Virus record (IMG/VR): IMGVR_UViG_3300049432_000046
Location: 1 to 49,599 of that record
Source of the DNA: a virus
Strand: one strand, 5' to 3'
DNA length: 49,599 bases
A program made the translations under genes and the position numbers. Below, one piece after another: positions 6,600 through 13,244 of this stretch. The notes beneath the pieces were generated by a model. That model had not been told where the DNA came from. It saw only the letters and a program-made list of their open reading frames with translations, and did no database searches. Each line of letters opens with the position of its first letter. Positions within the stretch are counted from its first letter, which is position 1.

Positions 6600-7429
6600 T
6601 CGGCACCGGCCGGCTTCTGCTGCTCGGGCTCGCTCTGCTCGGCGAGCCACCCGTCGAGCTCGGCGGCCTGCGCGGGCGTGAGCTTCGCGAGCGCCTGGTT
6701 GACCGAGCCGACGCCCGTGACGCCCATCGCGCCGAGCTTCACCTTCAGCGCGCGCGCCTTCTGCTTCGCGTCACCGGGGATGCGGTCGAAGACGTCGCGG
6801 AGCTTCGCCGCGTCGTCGGCGCTGACCGTGACCAAGACCGTGGGGTTGGCCGCGGGACCCTTGGCCTGCTCCTTGGAGGCGTCCTCGGACACGTCCGGGT
6901 CGAGGTCGGTGATGCCGATGTAGACCTCGTGGCCGACGCCGGCGCGGGCGAAGGCGAGCTTGGCGGCGTTCGTCTCGGTGCCCTTGTGGGTGTTGCCGGC
7001 GGTCGAGCCGCGGTCGACACCGCCCCTGGCCCGCCGGGTGAACAGGCGCTCGGAGCCGCAGAGGACCCAGACCTCGACCTCGGCGAGCGTGCCGGCGTCG
7101 TTGAGGTACTTGGTCTGCCAGTCCCAGCGGCCTTCGCCGAGGACGTTGTCCATGCGGTCGATCTGGACCTGCAGGCTCTTGATGCCCTTCGACGGGTAGG
7201 GCTTGCCGTCGCCGGCCGAGACCTCGGAGATGTAGCCGTCGGGGATCGGCTTGCGAAGCAGCGGCCGCAGCTTGCGAAAGAGCGCCGGGGTGAGGTCGGC
7301 CGCGCCCCCGGCGTCCCAGAGCTTCGCTGCGTCCCGCTCGACCTGGGCCTCGTGCTGGGCTGCTTGGGTGAGCGCGTCGAGTGTCGGCTGGCGCTTGCGC
7401 GGCGGATTCTTCTGGCCTTGGTTAGCCAC
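6596..7429 (-). CDS. Rad52-like single-strand annealing protein
   Basis: A 277-residue protein. Residues about 50-175 carry the Rad52/Sak-type signature: a start helix with PIPDGYI, IDRMDNVLGEGRWDWQ, a strand with EVEVWVL, then RGSTAGNTHKGTETNAAKLAFARAGVG. The tail (about 185-277) has a separate helical region ending in a Glu/Gln-rich end, of the kind that binds SSB or nucleases in other phages. It would anneal strands produced by the exonuclease encoded next. Confidence 0.88.
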   Translation of the reverse strand: MANQGQKNPPRKRQPTLDALTQAAQHEAQVERDAAKLWDAGGAADLTPALFRKLRPLLRKPIPDGYISEVSAGDGKPYPSKGIKSLQVQIDRMDNVLGEGRWDWQTKYLNDAGTLAEVEVWVLCGSERLFTRRARGGVDRGSTAGNTHKGTETNAAKLAFARAGVGHEVYIGITDLDPDVSEDASKEQAKGPAANPTVLVTVSADDAAKLRDVFDRIPGDAKQKARALKVKLGAMGVTGVGSVNQALAKLTPAQAAELDGWLAEQSEPEQQKPAGAE

Positions 7430-7520
7430 GGATGCTCTCCCGCGTGTAGGGGTGGATGAGTCGGAGCTGGTAGAGCGCGACGACGGTGAGGCGGGCTGCG
7501 ATGTGCGTCCAGGGGTTCAC
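7422..7520 (-). CDS. 32-residue micro-ORF between regulator and annealing protein
   Basis: A 32-codon frame starting at GTG 7520 with a GTGA overlap to the gene before it and running eight bases past the GTG of the annealing protein. The product has a short hydrophobic stretch (RLTVVALYQLRLI). It fills a gap in an otherwise continuous coupled operon, so it is likely translated; a function in the peptide itself is uncertain. Confidence 0.5.
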   Translation of the reverse strand: MNPWTHIAARLTVVALYQLRLIHPYTRESIRG

Positions 7521-8080
7521 GCGGCGACGGCCTTCCGGGCGCGGCGGTAGGGGAGGTCCCAGCCGTCCGCGCGCATGCGGTGTATGTCCACGCCGACGCT
7601 GCCAGGCGTCGATCCGATGTCGTCGGCTATCGCGGCGATGGTCGCGCCGTCGTGCCAGAGAGCCGCGATTCGTTCACATCTCGCGCGATGGCTGGTGGTT
7701 ACTGCGCACCGGCCGCATTCGCCTCCGCCGTCGTAGATGCGATTGCCGCACGCGCACGTTCCGGTGGCCTTCGCGTCCAAGCGGGCGACGTCGCGCGCAC
7801 GGTTGCGCTCGCGGTTCTCAGTCTTCCAGCGTCGAGAGAGGACCCGGTCCCGCTCGGCCCTCTGCGGATCCTGCCGATAGCGCCGCTTCTGCTCGGTGGT
7901 GTAGCCAGGATTGCGCGCGACGAACCGCCGTTTGGTCTCCCTGCTGCGCTCCACGTTCAAGGCGCTCCAGACGGCCGCAGCCGACTGTCCCAATCGCCGC
8001 CCGACTTCGGAGTAGTTGCCAAGCTCGGCGTACAGGCGGCGGGCCTCGGCATGCCACGGAATCGGGTTGCGCGCGCTCAC
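7517..8080 (-). CDS. DNA-binding protein with two HTH regions and a central zinc knuckle
   Basis: A 187-residue protein. The N-terminal segment (ELGNYSEVGRRLGQSAAAVWSAL) and the C-terminal segment (LWHDGATIAAIADDIGSTPGSV) both read as helix-turn-helix units of the homeodomain/resolvase or GcrA kind. A basic middle and a four-cysteine knuckle (CACG, CGRC) lie between. It may regulate the recombination module that follows. Confidence 0.8.
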   Translation of the reverse strand: MSARNPIPWHAEARRLYAELGNYSEVGRRLGQSAAAVWSALNVERSRETKRRFVARNPGYTTEQKRRYRQDPQRAERDRVLSRRWKTENRERNRARDVARLDAKATGTCACGNRIYDGGGECGRCAVTTSHRARCERIAALWHDGATIAAIADDIGSTPGSVGVDIHRMRADGWDLPYRRARKAVAA

Positions 8081-8343
8081 GTCTTCCGTCCTCTCGCCCG
8101 GTCACCCAACGCGAGTAGCTCCCGGACGGTGTCGGGGCAGTCGGGCAGCGTGGCCTGAACGTCACCGGGCGGGTAGAGGTTCGCGGCGGCCGCGCGTTCC
8201 TGGTGCCCTGTGCGGGCGGGCTTGCGTGTCCCGGCGATGCGGTCGGCGAGGTGGCGGTAGGCGATCGGGATCCCGACGAGCGTGGCGACGATCGCGATGC
8301 CGTAGCCGAGGTAGATCACGAAGGCGAGTTCCCAGCCGGTCAC
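8077..8343 (-). CDS. Small single-span membrane protein
   Basis: An 88-residue protein with one N-terminal transmembrane helix (about residues 5-27, LAFVIYLGYGIAIVATLVGI) and a basic, probably cytoplasmic tail. GTG start overlapping the upstream stop by four bases. Candidates include an early host-takeover or superinfection-related membrane protein; nothing decides between them. Confidence 0.78.
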   Translation of the reverse strand: MTGWELAFVIYLGYGIAIVATLVGIPIAYRHLADRIAGTRKPARTGHQERAAAANLYPPGDVQATLPDCPDTVRELLALGDRARGRKT

Positions 8344-8663
8344 GCGGGCACCGGCTTTGCGGCACGACGACGCTTGCGCTTCTTAGGGTGGCCGGGCGGC
8401 GGGATGCGCCACGGGACCTCACGACCGAGGTAGGTGTCGATGGTCACGCGAGCGAGCGCGCGGTACATCTCGCGGACCATGACCGGCGCGGTCTCCCACG
8501 GCTCGTGGTCCTTGTGCGGGCCGGTCAGGTTCTCGTGCTCGGCGACCTTGTAGTAGACGACGCGCGCCGCCTTCTCGACGCCCTCGTCGTAGTCGATCGA
8601 CGCCAGGTCGGGGTGGATGATCTCGGCCGTGGTCGGCACGTCGAGGTTGAGGGTCGCGCCCAT
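8340..8663 (-). CDS. Early protein with the repeated VEKAAR unit
   Basis: A 107-residue protein whose core (EGVEKAARVVYYKV...W......VREMYRALARV) is another copy of the unit in the 1298-2032 and 2762-3088 products. It ends in a lysine/arginine-rich tail (KKRKRRRA) that could bind nucleic acid. Its ATG follows the upstream stop without a gap. Confidence 0.8.
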   Translation of the reverse strand: MGATLNLDVPTTAEIIHPDLASIDYDEGVEKAARVVYYKVAEHENLTGPHKDHEPWETAPVMVREMYRALARVTIDTYLGREVPWRIPPPGHPKKRKRRRAAKPVPA

Positions 8664-8915
8664 CTACGCCGCCTTCCGCTTCTTCGAGCGCGCGTACGCA
8701 GCGGCGGGACCGGCGAGCGCGGCCCTCGTGCGGGCAGCCTGCCGCTTGCGTTCACGACGCGCGCGTTCCTCAGCCGACAGGCGGGCCTCGGCGGCGAGCG
8801 CCCGGGCGATGCCCTGCGCCTTCGTGTACTCGTCAGCGTGGCCGGTCGCCAAGCCCTTGCGTAGGTGCTCGATGGCGCGCTCGACCTTCCGGGTGCGTTC
8901 CGTCGTCGCGCTCAC
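8664..8915 (-). CDS. Small basic helical protein
   Basis: An 83-residue, very basic, helical protein from GTG 8915 (GTGA overlap). The C-terminal half is an Arg/Ala-rich helix ending in SKKRKAA, suggesting nucleic-acid binding. No known family. Confidence 0.75.
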   Translation of the reverse strand: MSATTERTRKVERAIEHLRKGLATGHADEYTKAQGIARALAAEARLSAEERARRERKRQAARTRAALAGPAAAYARSKKRKAA

Positions 8916-9337
8916 ACGGACACCGACCATCCGGCGGCCTCAAGCTCTAGGCGCGCGACTCGCCAGGCGGCAGTCTCAGTGACGCCGAGGGCGACGGCAA
9001 GCGCCGAGAGGAGACACTCGCGTTCGAGGCGCAGTCGGACGACCTCACTCCACCACCGGCCCCTGTCGATGGTCCACCGCGTGGCTGCGAGTTGGCGTCG
9101 TCGCGCGTTGGCCGCGCGCATCTCGTCGCGCTGGGTGTAGGCGTTGTCTGCCCGCCGGAGCAGCTGCTCGAAGGCGTGGCACATGATTTCGTACTCGGTC
9201 TTCCAGTCGCCGCCGTCCGACATCTCGCCGTCGCGGCGGTCATGCGCAGCGCGGCAACGGGCAAGCTCATGCTCCAAGGCGGCGATCCGCTCGGCAGCCA
9301 AGTACGGGGGTAGCTGCTTCTCGGCCGTTGCGCTCAT
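8912..9337 (-). CDS. Hypothetical coiled-coil protein
   Basis: A 141-residue helical protein. Heptad-like stretches occur at about 15-35 and 60-115, and the C terminus reads like a helix-turn-helix (LAVALGVTETAAWRVA). ATGA overlap upstream. Possibly a dimeric DNA-binding protein; function unknown. Confidence 0.78.
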   Translation of the reverse strand: MSATAEKQLPPYLAAERIAALEHELARCRAAHDRRDGEMSDGGDWKTEYEIMCHAFEQLLRRADNAYTQRDEMRAANARRRQLAATRWTIDRGRWWSEVVRLRLERECLLSALAVALGVTETAAWRVARLELEAAGWSVSV

Positions 9338-9615
9338 CCGCGCATCCCGTCAAGCTGGCGACCCAACGCCCGGAACCTCGCCGCCATCTGCCGCAACTCG
9401 TTCTCAAGCGCATCCCGCAAAGCCCACGCATCACGCATCGCACGCTCGTTATCGCGGGACCTACGCCGCTCGTACCGGGCGTCCATCCGGTCGGCGTGCG
9501 CTATCGCCCTGTCGAGCTCGGCCTGACGTGCCTTCAGGGTGTCTCGTAGTTGGGCGTGCTGGTTTGCGACGGAGGCGTGGTGGCGGTCGGCGCGGGTGTC
9601 CGTGGCCGGGGTCAC
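9334..9615 (-). CDS. Hypothetical coiled-coil protein
   Basis: A 93-residue, almost entirely helical, Arg/Glu-rich protein with strong coiled-coil character from about residue 20 to the end. GTG start with a GTGA overlap. No catalytic or metal motif. Confidence 0.75.
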   Translation of the reverse strand: MTPATDTRADRHHASVANQHAQLRDTLKARQAELDRAIAHADRMDARYERRRSRDNERAMRDAWALRDALENELRQMAARFRALGRQLDGMRG

Positions 9616-10190
9616 GCGGTGCCTGTCTCGCGCGCGGCCTGCACGTCAGCGAACGCTTCGGGATCCCCGCCGTGGTCCGGGTGGGTCGCCATAAGCGCCT
9701 TCGTGACGGAGCCGTGCTCGCGGATCAGCTCGCGGCCGCGCTCAGGCGACGGGTCGCCAGCGCCCATCGGCAGCGCCTTCCAGCCCGCGTACTGCTCGCC
9801 GCGCTTCGTGACGCCGTAGCGGTCCACGGCGCGGAGCGCTTCGAGGCCCAGAGCGATGGCGCGCACGTTGTCGCGCCAGTCCCAGAAGGTGCTCACCTCA
9901 TAGCGGAGGTGCGGCTTGCCGGGCACGTTGGTCGCCTCGAACGAGAGGACGACGCCGGGCGAGTAGGCGTTGCGGTCGGCGCGGGGCAGCCCGTCGAGCC
10001 GGAAGTCGCTCTCGTGCATGTCCACTTCGAGCACCGCCCGGCGAGCACCGTGGGCGCGTAGCTCCTTCGCGAGCAGCTCCACCGTGGATCCCCATCGCGC
10101 CTTGAATGACGCGGCCTTGTGCGGTCCGCCGACGGGGCGCTCAAGCGGGCGAAAGGTGACCCAACGGGCGAGGTCCTCGTACGCGCTCAT
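9612..10190 (-). CDS. Protein with a C-terminal J-domain-like segment
   Basis: A 192-residue protein. The last 45 residues (RELIREHGSVTKALMATHPDHGGD, then a helix) contain the HPD tripeptide at about 170-172 and the following GG-D of J domains, which stimulate DnaK-type chaperones. The first 140 residues form a separate alpha/beta region of unknown function. Similar HPD-tailed proteins occur in other actinophage early operons. It may borrow host DnaK for replication-complex remodelling. Confidence 0.8.
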   Translation of the reverse strand: MSAYEDLARWVTFRPLERPVGGPHKAASFKARWGSTVELLAKELRAHGARRAVLEVDMHESDFRLDGLPRADRNAYSPGVVLSFEATNVPGKPHLRYEVSTFWDWRDNVRAIALGLEALRAVDRYGVTKRGEQYAGWKALPMGAGDPSPERGRELIREHGSVTKALMATHPDHGGDPEAFADVQAARETGTA

Positions 10191-10375
10191 ACCGTCGCCT
10201 CAACCGGCACGGCAGTGAAATGGCGCTCCGTCTTCTCGTCTACCGGCTCGACGGTCTCCGCGACGAACCCGAGTTCCTCACCGAGAACGACCCACGCATG
10301 GGCAGCATTCGACAGCCGCGATTCGGTCAGCAGGCGGGCCAGCTGGTCGGGCGTCATCACGAACTCGCGCCTCAC
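10187..10375 (-). CDS. Hypothetical small early protein
   Basis: A 62-residue protein. Its first half is helical (TPDQLARLLTESRLSNAAHAWVVLG) and the second half is acidic with beta tendency. GTG start with a four-base overlap on each side. Function unknown. Confidence 0.72.
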   Translation of the reverse strand: MRREFVMTPDQLARLLTESRLSNAAHAWVVLGEELGFVAETVEPVDEKTERHFTAVPVEATV

Positions 10376-10614
10376 GACAGGCCCCGCTCACGAGGAAGCA
10401 GCCGCGCGATCCCCGCATCAAGCTCCGCGCACAGTTCCTCCGCACGCGTCAGACCAGCGTCGATCCGCTCGAGACACTCGGCGTGCCGCTCACCCAACGT
10501 CAGGGGCGTGAAATCCGCGAGCCCGTCCTCGCGCTGCTCGCGGCGGTAGTCCTCCCCCGCCTGGTCGTCGCCCCGGCGGTTGGCCACGTCACGGGGCTCG
10601 TCGGCGTAGCTCAC
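10372..10614 (-). CDS. Hypothetical acidic helical protein
   Basis: An 80-residue charged helical protein from GTG 10614, chosen because it forms GTGA with the stop of the gene before. The segment LGERHAECLERIDAGLTRAE suggests a helical hairpin. Function unknown. Confidence 0.72.
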   Translation of the reverse strand: MSYADEPRDVANRRGDDQAGEDYRREQREDGLADFTPLTLGERHAECLERIDAGLTRAEELCAELDAGIARLLPRERGLS

Positions 10615-10805
10615 GAGGACGCGTCCATCTCGTGGAGGCCTCGGCAGTCGGTGGTCTCGCCGGTCTCGCGGTCGAGCAGAACGAAGCACTCACCGGCCTT
10701 GTGCTGATCGCACGCGAGCGCGATGGCTGCGGCCTGGCTCTTGCGCTCGCGGGAGTACTCGCGGCGGCCGCCAGGGAACGGGTTGACGGTGAGCAGGTAG
10801 CTCAC
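10611..10805 (-). CDS. Hypothetical small early protein
   Basis: A 64-residue protein with a beta-rich start (SYLLTVNPFPGG) followed by a helix and a mixed C-terminal half containing three cysteines. GTGA overlap upstream. Function unknown. Confidence 0.72.
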   Translation of the reverse strand: MSYLLTVNPFPGGRREYSRERKSQAAAIALACDQHKAGECFVLLDRETGETTDCRGLHEMDASS

Positions 10806-10990
10806 GAGGACGCTCCCTCATCGGCAGGCGGTTCCTCGCCGATCCACCAGACGTGCTCACTGTGGTGGACGCGGCCGTGCCCGGTCGCCTCGTCGCAGCG
10901 CTCGGCGGGGAAGAGATTCGTCGTGGTCGCGCGGCACTGGTCCTCGCGCGCGCCGGGGATCTGACGGGCGGCTTCTTTAGACTCGGCCAC
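10802..10990 (-). CDS. Hypothetical small Cys/His-containing protein
   Basis: A 62-residue protein from GTG 10990 (14-base overlap with the gene before). It has two cysteines and a His-rich stretch (HGRVHHSEHVWW) that might bind metal. Acidic C terminus. Function unknown. Confidence 0.68.
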   Translation of the reverse strand: MAESKEAARQIPGAREDQCRATTTNLFPAERCDEATGHGRVHHSEHVWWIGEEPPADEGASS

Positions 10991-11204
10991 GACCGCTCCC
11001 GCACGAGCTGTCTTGGACCCCGGCCGCGCCGCCCGCGCGGTCGGAGTCGTTCAGGGGCCTGACGTTCGCCGCGACCACCGCAACAGCGGCAATGACGAAC
11101 AGCACGAGGCCGAACAGGAAAGCGGCCCCGTCGATGTGCAGGCGTCCGCAGAGGATCGCCCACGCGAAGACGGCGAGGACGATGATGAAGAGCGCGAGCC
11201 TCAT
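10977..11204 (-). CDS. Small two-span membrane protein
   Basis: A 75-residue protein with two hydrophobic helices (about residues 3-20 and 28-48) joined by a short loop, then a polar, glycine-rich tail. Its place in the early operon argues against a holin; an early membrane-acting or exclusion protein is more likely. Confidence 0.75.
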   Translation of the reverse strand: MRLALFIIVLAVFAWAILCGRLHIDGAAFLFGLVLFVIAAVAVVAANVRPLNDSDRAGGAAGVQDSSCGSGRGRV

Positions 11205-11740
11205 GCCGCCGCGACCGTCTGTCCGGCAGCTGCCAGGGCGCTCGGCGCGAGAGTGAGCACGTCGGCCTGCCTGCCGTTGGGCGTCGAGCGGGTCTCGCCC
11301 GTCCGCACGAGCAGGCCCTTGCCTTCGAGCTCGGTGATCCGCGTCGAGGCGCTCGGGTAGAACACGTCGGCGGCTTCGCTCGCGGCGGCGGCGGTCAGGC
11401 CTTCGGGCGTGGCTTTGAAGGCGTCGAGTAGGCGGGCCTGCTGCGGGGTGATGTGCGGGGCGATCGCGGCGGCGGCTGCCTTCGCGGTCGCGGGGTCCGT
11501 CTTGCGGGCCTTGTGCTCCGGCGCCCGAGCTGGCGTCAGGGGTGGCTCGGACGCCGGAACATCAAGAGGTACCGGCACGCTGACGCCGCGCACACCGAGC
11601 ATCCGCCGGCAGAGGTCCGCTGCGTACCCGTCGCCCTGCTCGATCGCCATCTCGAGGCGGCGGCGGAGTTGGGCGTCGGTCGGCCAGGTGACTTTCTGGA
11701 CCGAGTCGTCGGGGTAGCGGGCGAGGAACGTGAGCGTCAC
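11201..11740 (-). CDS. Winged-helix protein
   Basis: A 179-residue protein. The C-terminal 90 residues read as a winged helix: a helix (PQQARLLDAFK), a recognition-type segment (AASEAADVFYPSASTRITELEGKG) and a wing (LVRTGETRSTPNG). The N-terminal 60 residues form a small charged region and a Pro/Ala linker joins the two. Probably a regulator or a factor binding phage DNA. Confidence 0.8.
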   Translation of the reverse strand: MTLTFLARYPDDSVQKVTWPTDAQLRRRLEMAIEQGDGYAADLCRRMLGVRGVSVPVPLDVPASEPPLTPARAPEHKARKTDPATAKAAAAAIAPHITPQQARLLDAFKATPEGLTAAAASEAADVFYPSASTRITELEGKGLLVRTGETRSTPNGRQADVLTLAPSALAAAGQTVAAA

Positions 11741-11967
11741 GGGGTGGCCTCTCGAACCTTGTCGCGGGGCTGAACCTCAACGAAGTGGGGACCGTGGCTG
11801 ACGCGCGGGCGGCAGTCGCACGGCTTGGTGATGAAGGTGCTGGCGGAACGCGCGCGGCGAGCCTTCCGGCGCGGTCCGCTCAGGAGGTCCAGCCGCTTGC
11901 TCGATACGGGCTCGGCCGCGAGTCGCTCACGGTTCAACTTCGCGCGCCGCTTCGACTGGTCGCTCAC
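11737..11967 (-). CDS. Small basic protein
   Basis: A 76-residue, Arg/Lys-rich protein, largely unstructured at the N terminus (KRRAKLNRERL, PRRKARRARS) with C-D-C near residue 50. The GTG start overlaps the upstream stop. Likely nucleic-acid binding; function unknown. Confidence 0.7.
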   Translation of the reverse strand: MSDQSKRRAKLNRERLAAEPVSSKRLDLLSGPRRKARRARSASTFITKPCDCRPRVSHGPHFVEVQPRDKVREATP

Positions 11968-12176
11968 GAGCGCCTCCCGGCAGCCGCTCGCTGGGCGCGG
12001 AAGACGCGAGCGATGATCGCGAGCCGCATGCAGTGCGCGCGGTGGAGGTCACCCTTGACTCGTGCCCGGGCGGCTTCGCGCTTGAGGTCCATGAGCGAGG
12101 GGCGGTGCTCGACCTCTTGCATGTCCTCGTCGCTGGGGACGATGCGCTCCGTGCGGTTGGCGGGCCGGGTGGTCAC
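11964..12176 (-). CDS. Hypothetical small basic helical protein
   Basis: A 70-residue protein from GTG 12176, which forms GTGA with the stop of the 53-residue membrane protein. The second half is a continuous basic helix. Function unknown. Confidence 0.7.
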   Translation of the reverse strand: MTTRPANRTERIVPSDEDMQEVEHRPSLMDLKREAARARVKGDLHRAHCMRLAIIARVFRAQRAAAGRRS

Positions 12177-12334
12177 GCGGCAGCCGTTCTGACGAGTTGC
12201 GCGCCGACTATGCCCGCGAGCCCGCCGCCAAGTGCGAGCACGACCCACTGCCAAGATGTGGAGGGCTGTCCCCACGCGGCGGCATGGGCGAGCCCCCAGA
12301 TGAAGCCGCCGACGGCTGCCCCGATGAGCCTCAC
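12173..12334 (-). CDS. 53-residue two-span membrane microprotein
   Basis: A 53-codon frame from GTG 12334 with GTGA overlaps at both ends (12331-12334 and 12173-12176). It encodes two short hydrophobic helices (IGAAVGGFIWGLAHAAA and WVVLALGGGLAGIVGAQLV) in a holin-like hairpin. Its early-operon position favours a membrane modulator rather than a late holin. Confidence 0.68.
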   Translation of the reverse strand: MRLIGAAVGGFIWGLAHAAAWGQPSTSWQWVVLALGGGLAGIVGAQLVRTAAA

Positions 12335-12618
12335 GCGACCAGGTCCCTGAACACGTCCGCGAGCGACCCCTCGTCAATCAGCACGTTCAGCGCCGCGTGA
12401 AGGTGGGAGCAAGCCCCGTTGGCCGGGCACGTACACGTACACGCCGGGGGCCGCTCACCCGTATGGCCATCCGGCACGAGCGACTCGGCGGGCGCCAACG
12501 TCACCAAATACGCGGCCGAGTCGCCGAACACGGTGTAGATCCCGTCGGCTACCCGGTGGACGCGGCCCTCCGCGAACAGCCGGCGGCCTTTCGCCTCGAT
12601 GCGCTGCTGGCGGTTCAC
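12331..12618 (-). CDS. SWIM-type zinc-finger protein
   Basis: A 95-residue protein with the SWIM pattern C-x-C-x5-C-x-H (C62, C64, C70, H72) after a beta-rich segment (VHRVADGIYTVFG). SWIM domains bind DNA or proteins and occur in small phage and transposon proteins. It is the third gene of the leftward operon, next to two HTH regulators, so a regulatory or recombination role is plausible. Confidence 0.82.
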   Translation of the reverse strand: MNRQQRIEAKGRRLFAEGRVHRVADGIYTVFGDSAAYLVTLAPAESLVPDGHTGERPPACTCTCPANGACSHLHAALNVLIDEGSLADVFRDLVA

Positions 12619-12842
12619 GCCGCTGCGCCTGTCTGCTCGGAGTCGTCCGAGTCATCGGCCGGCTGAGCGGCGCGCATCCACTCTTCGACCTCGGACACCC
12701 GGAAGCGCAACGTCGAGCCGCGCAGGTAGTGCGGCATCCCATCGTCGCGCCAGCGGCGTAGCGTGCGCGGCGTGACGTTCAGGTGCGCCGCAAGCTCGTC
12801 GGCCGTGACGAACGGCTCCGGGGTGGCGGTCGGCGTCGTCAC
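12615..12842 (-). CDS. MerR/AlpA-type helix-turn-helix protein (possible excisionase)
   Basis: A 75-residue protein from GTG 12842 (GTGA overlap with the Cro-like gene). Residues about 13-58 have the winged HTH of AlpA/excisionase-type proteins: TADELAAHLNVTPRTLRRWRDDGMPHYLRGSTLRF. These act as recombination directionality factors or small regulators. A second protein of this type lies beside the integrase (47721-48008), so which is the true excisionase is open. Confidence 0.85.
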   Translation of the reverse strand: MTTPTATPEPFVTADELAAHLNVTPRTLRRWRDDGMPHYLRGSTLRFRVSEVEEWMRAAQPADDSDDSEQTGAAA

Positions 12843-13153
12843 GCAAGAGCCTCGCGCTCGAGAGGCATGAGGCCCGCGGACTCGCCGTCCGACCAGATGG
12901 AGCGCACGGTCCGGTCGTGGAAGCGCGCGAGCCCGAAGCGGTAACGCTCGCACGGGATGGTGCCGAGGTGCTCAATCCGCCAGAGCGTCTTCGCGCCCGG
13001 CACGTAGTCCTCGGGGATCTTCGCCTTGCGCATCGCGCGCGGCATCTCGTCGCGGGACAGGAAGAGGTCTTCGCGTAGCTCGCGCAGCAGTCGGCCGGCT
13101 TCGAGGTCGCGCTTTACGCCCTCTGCTTCTGGGGTCCGTGTTTGGGAGGCCAC
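12839..13153 (-). CDS. Cro-like regulator, first gene of the leftward early operon
   Basis: A 104-residue protein starting at GTG 13153. It carries an HTH-like core (LSRDEMPRAMRKAKIPEDYV, GAKTLWRIE) resembling Cro/Xre proteins with an extended turn. It is transcribed away from the repressor-like gene at 13245-13736 across a short control region with three repeats. The start follows the -10 box TAAGCT by seven bases, so the message is probably leaderless. By position it is the lytic regulator of the switch. Confidence 0.8.
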   Translation of the reverse strand: MASQTRTPEAEGVKRDLEAGRLLRELREDLFLSRDEMPRAMRKAKIPEDYVPGAKTLWRIEHLGTIPCERYRFGLARFHDRTVRSIWSDGESAGLMPLEREALA

Positions 13154-13160
13154 GTCCCGC

Positions 13161-13190
13161 AGCTTAGACCCGGTGTCCCTCCAATGTCAA
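13161..13190 (-). promoter_or_regulatory. Leftward early promoter (PL-like)
   Basis: On the minus strand, TTGACA (13190-13185) is followed after 18 bases by TAAGCT (13166-13161), which fits the actinobacterial TANNNT -10. Seven bases further is the GTG of the Cro-like gene, so the RNA would begin at or next to the start codon. One operator-like repeat lies between the two boxes and another abuts the -35. Confidence 0.72.
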
Positions 13191-13220
13191 GCGGTGTCCT
13201 CAAATTTCCCCCGGCGTCCC
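13171..13220. promoter_or_regulatory. Three operator-like direct repeats in the immunity switch
   Basis: The motif CGGYGTCCYTC-like occurs at 13171, 13192 and 13212 in the same orientation, 21 and 20 bases apart (two helical turns). It sits over and behind the leftward promoter and in front of the repressor gene. This is a plausible set of binding sites for the repressor and/or the Cro-like protein. The sites are direct rather than palindromic, which would be unusual for a dimeric repressor. Confidence 0.55.
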
Positions 13221-13231
13221 TCTGGAATGCC

Positions 13232-13244
13232 TACGGTCCCAGTC
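13232..13244 (+). promoter_or_regulatory. -10 box for the repressor-like gene (leaderless)
   Basis: TACGGT at 13232-13237 is followed by seven bases and then GTG at 13245. The same spacing precedes the GTG starts at 13153, 16833 and 43005. No clear -35 is seen, so the promoter may need activation or depend on the adjacent repeats. It decides the start of the repressor in favour of GTG 13245 over ATG 13227. Confidence 0.5.
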
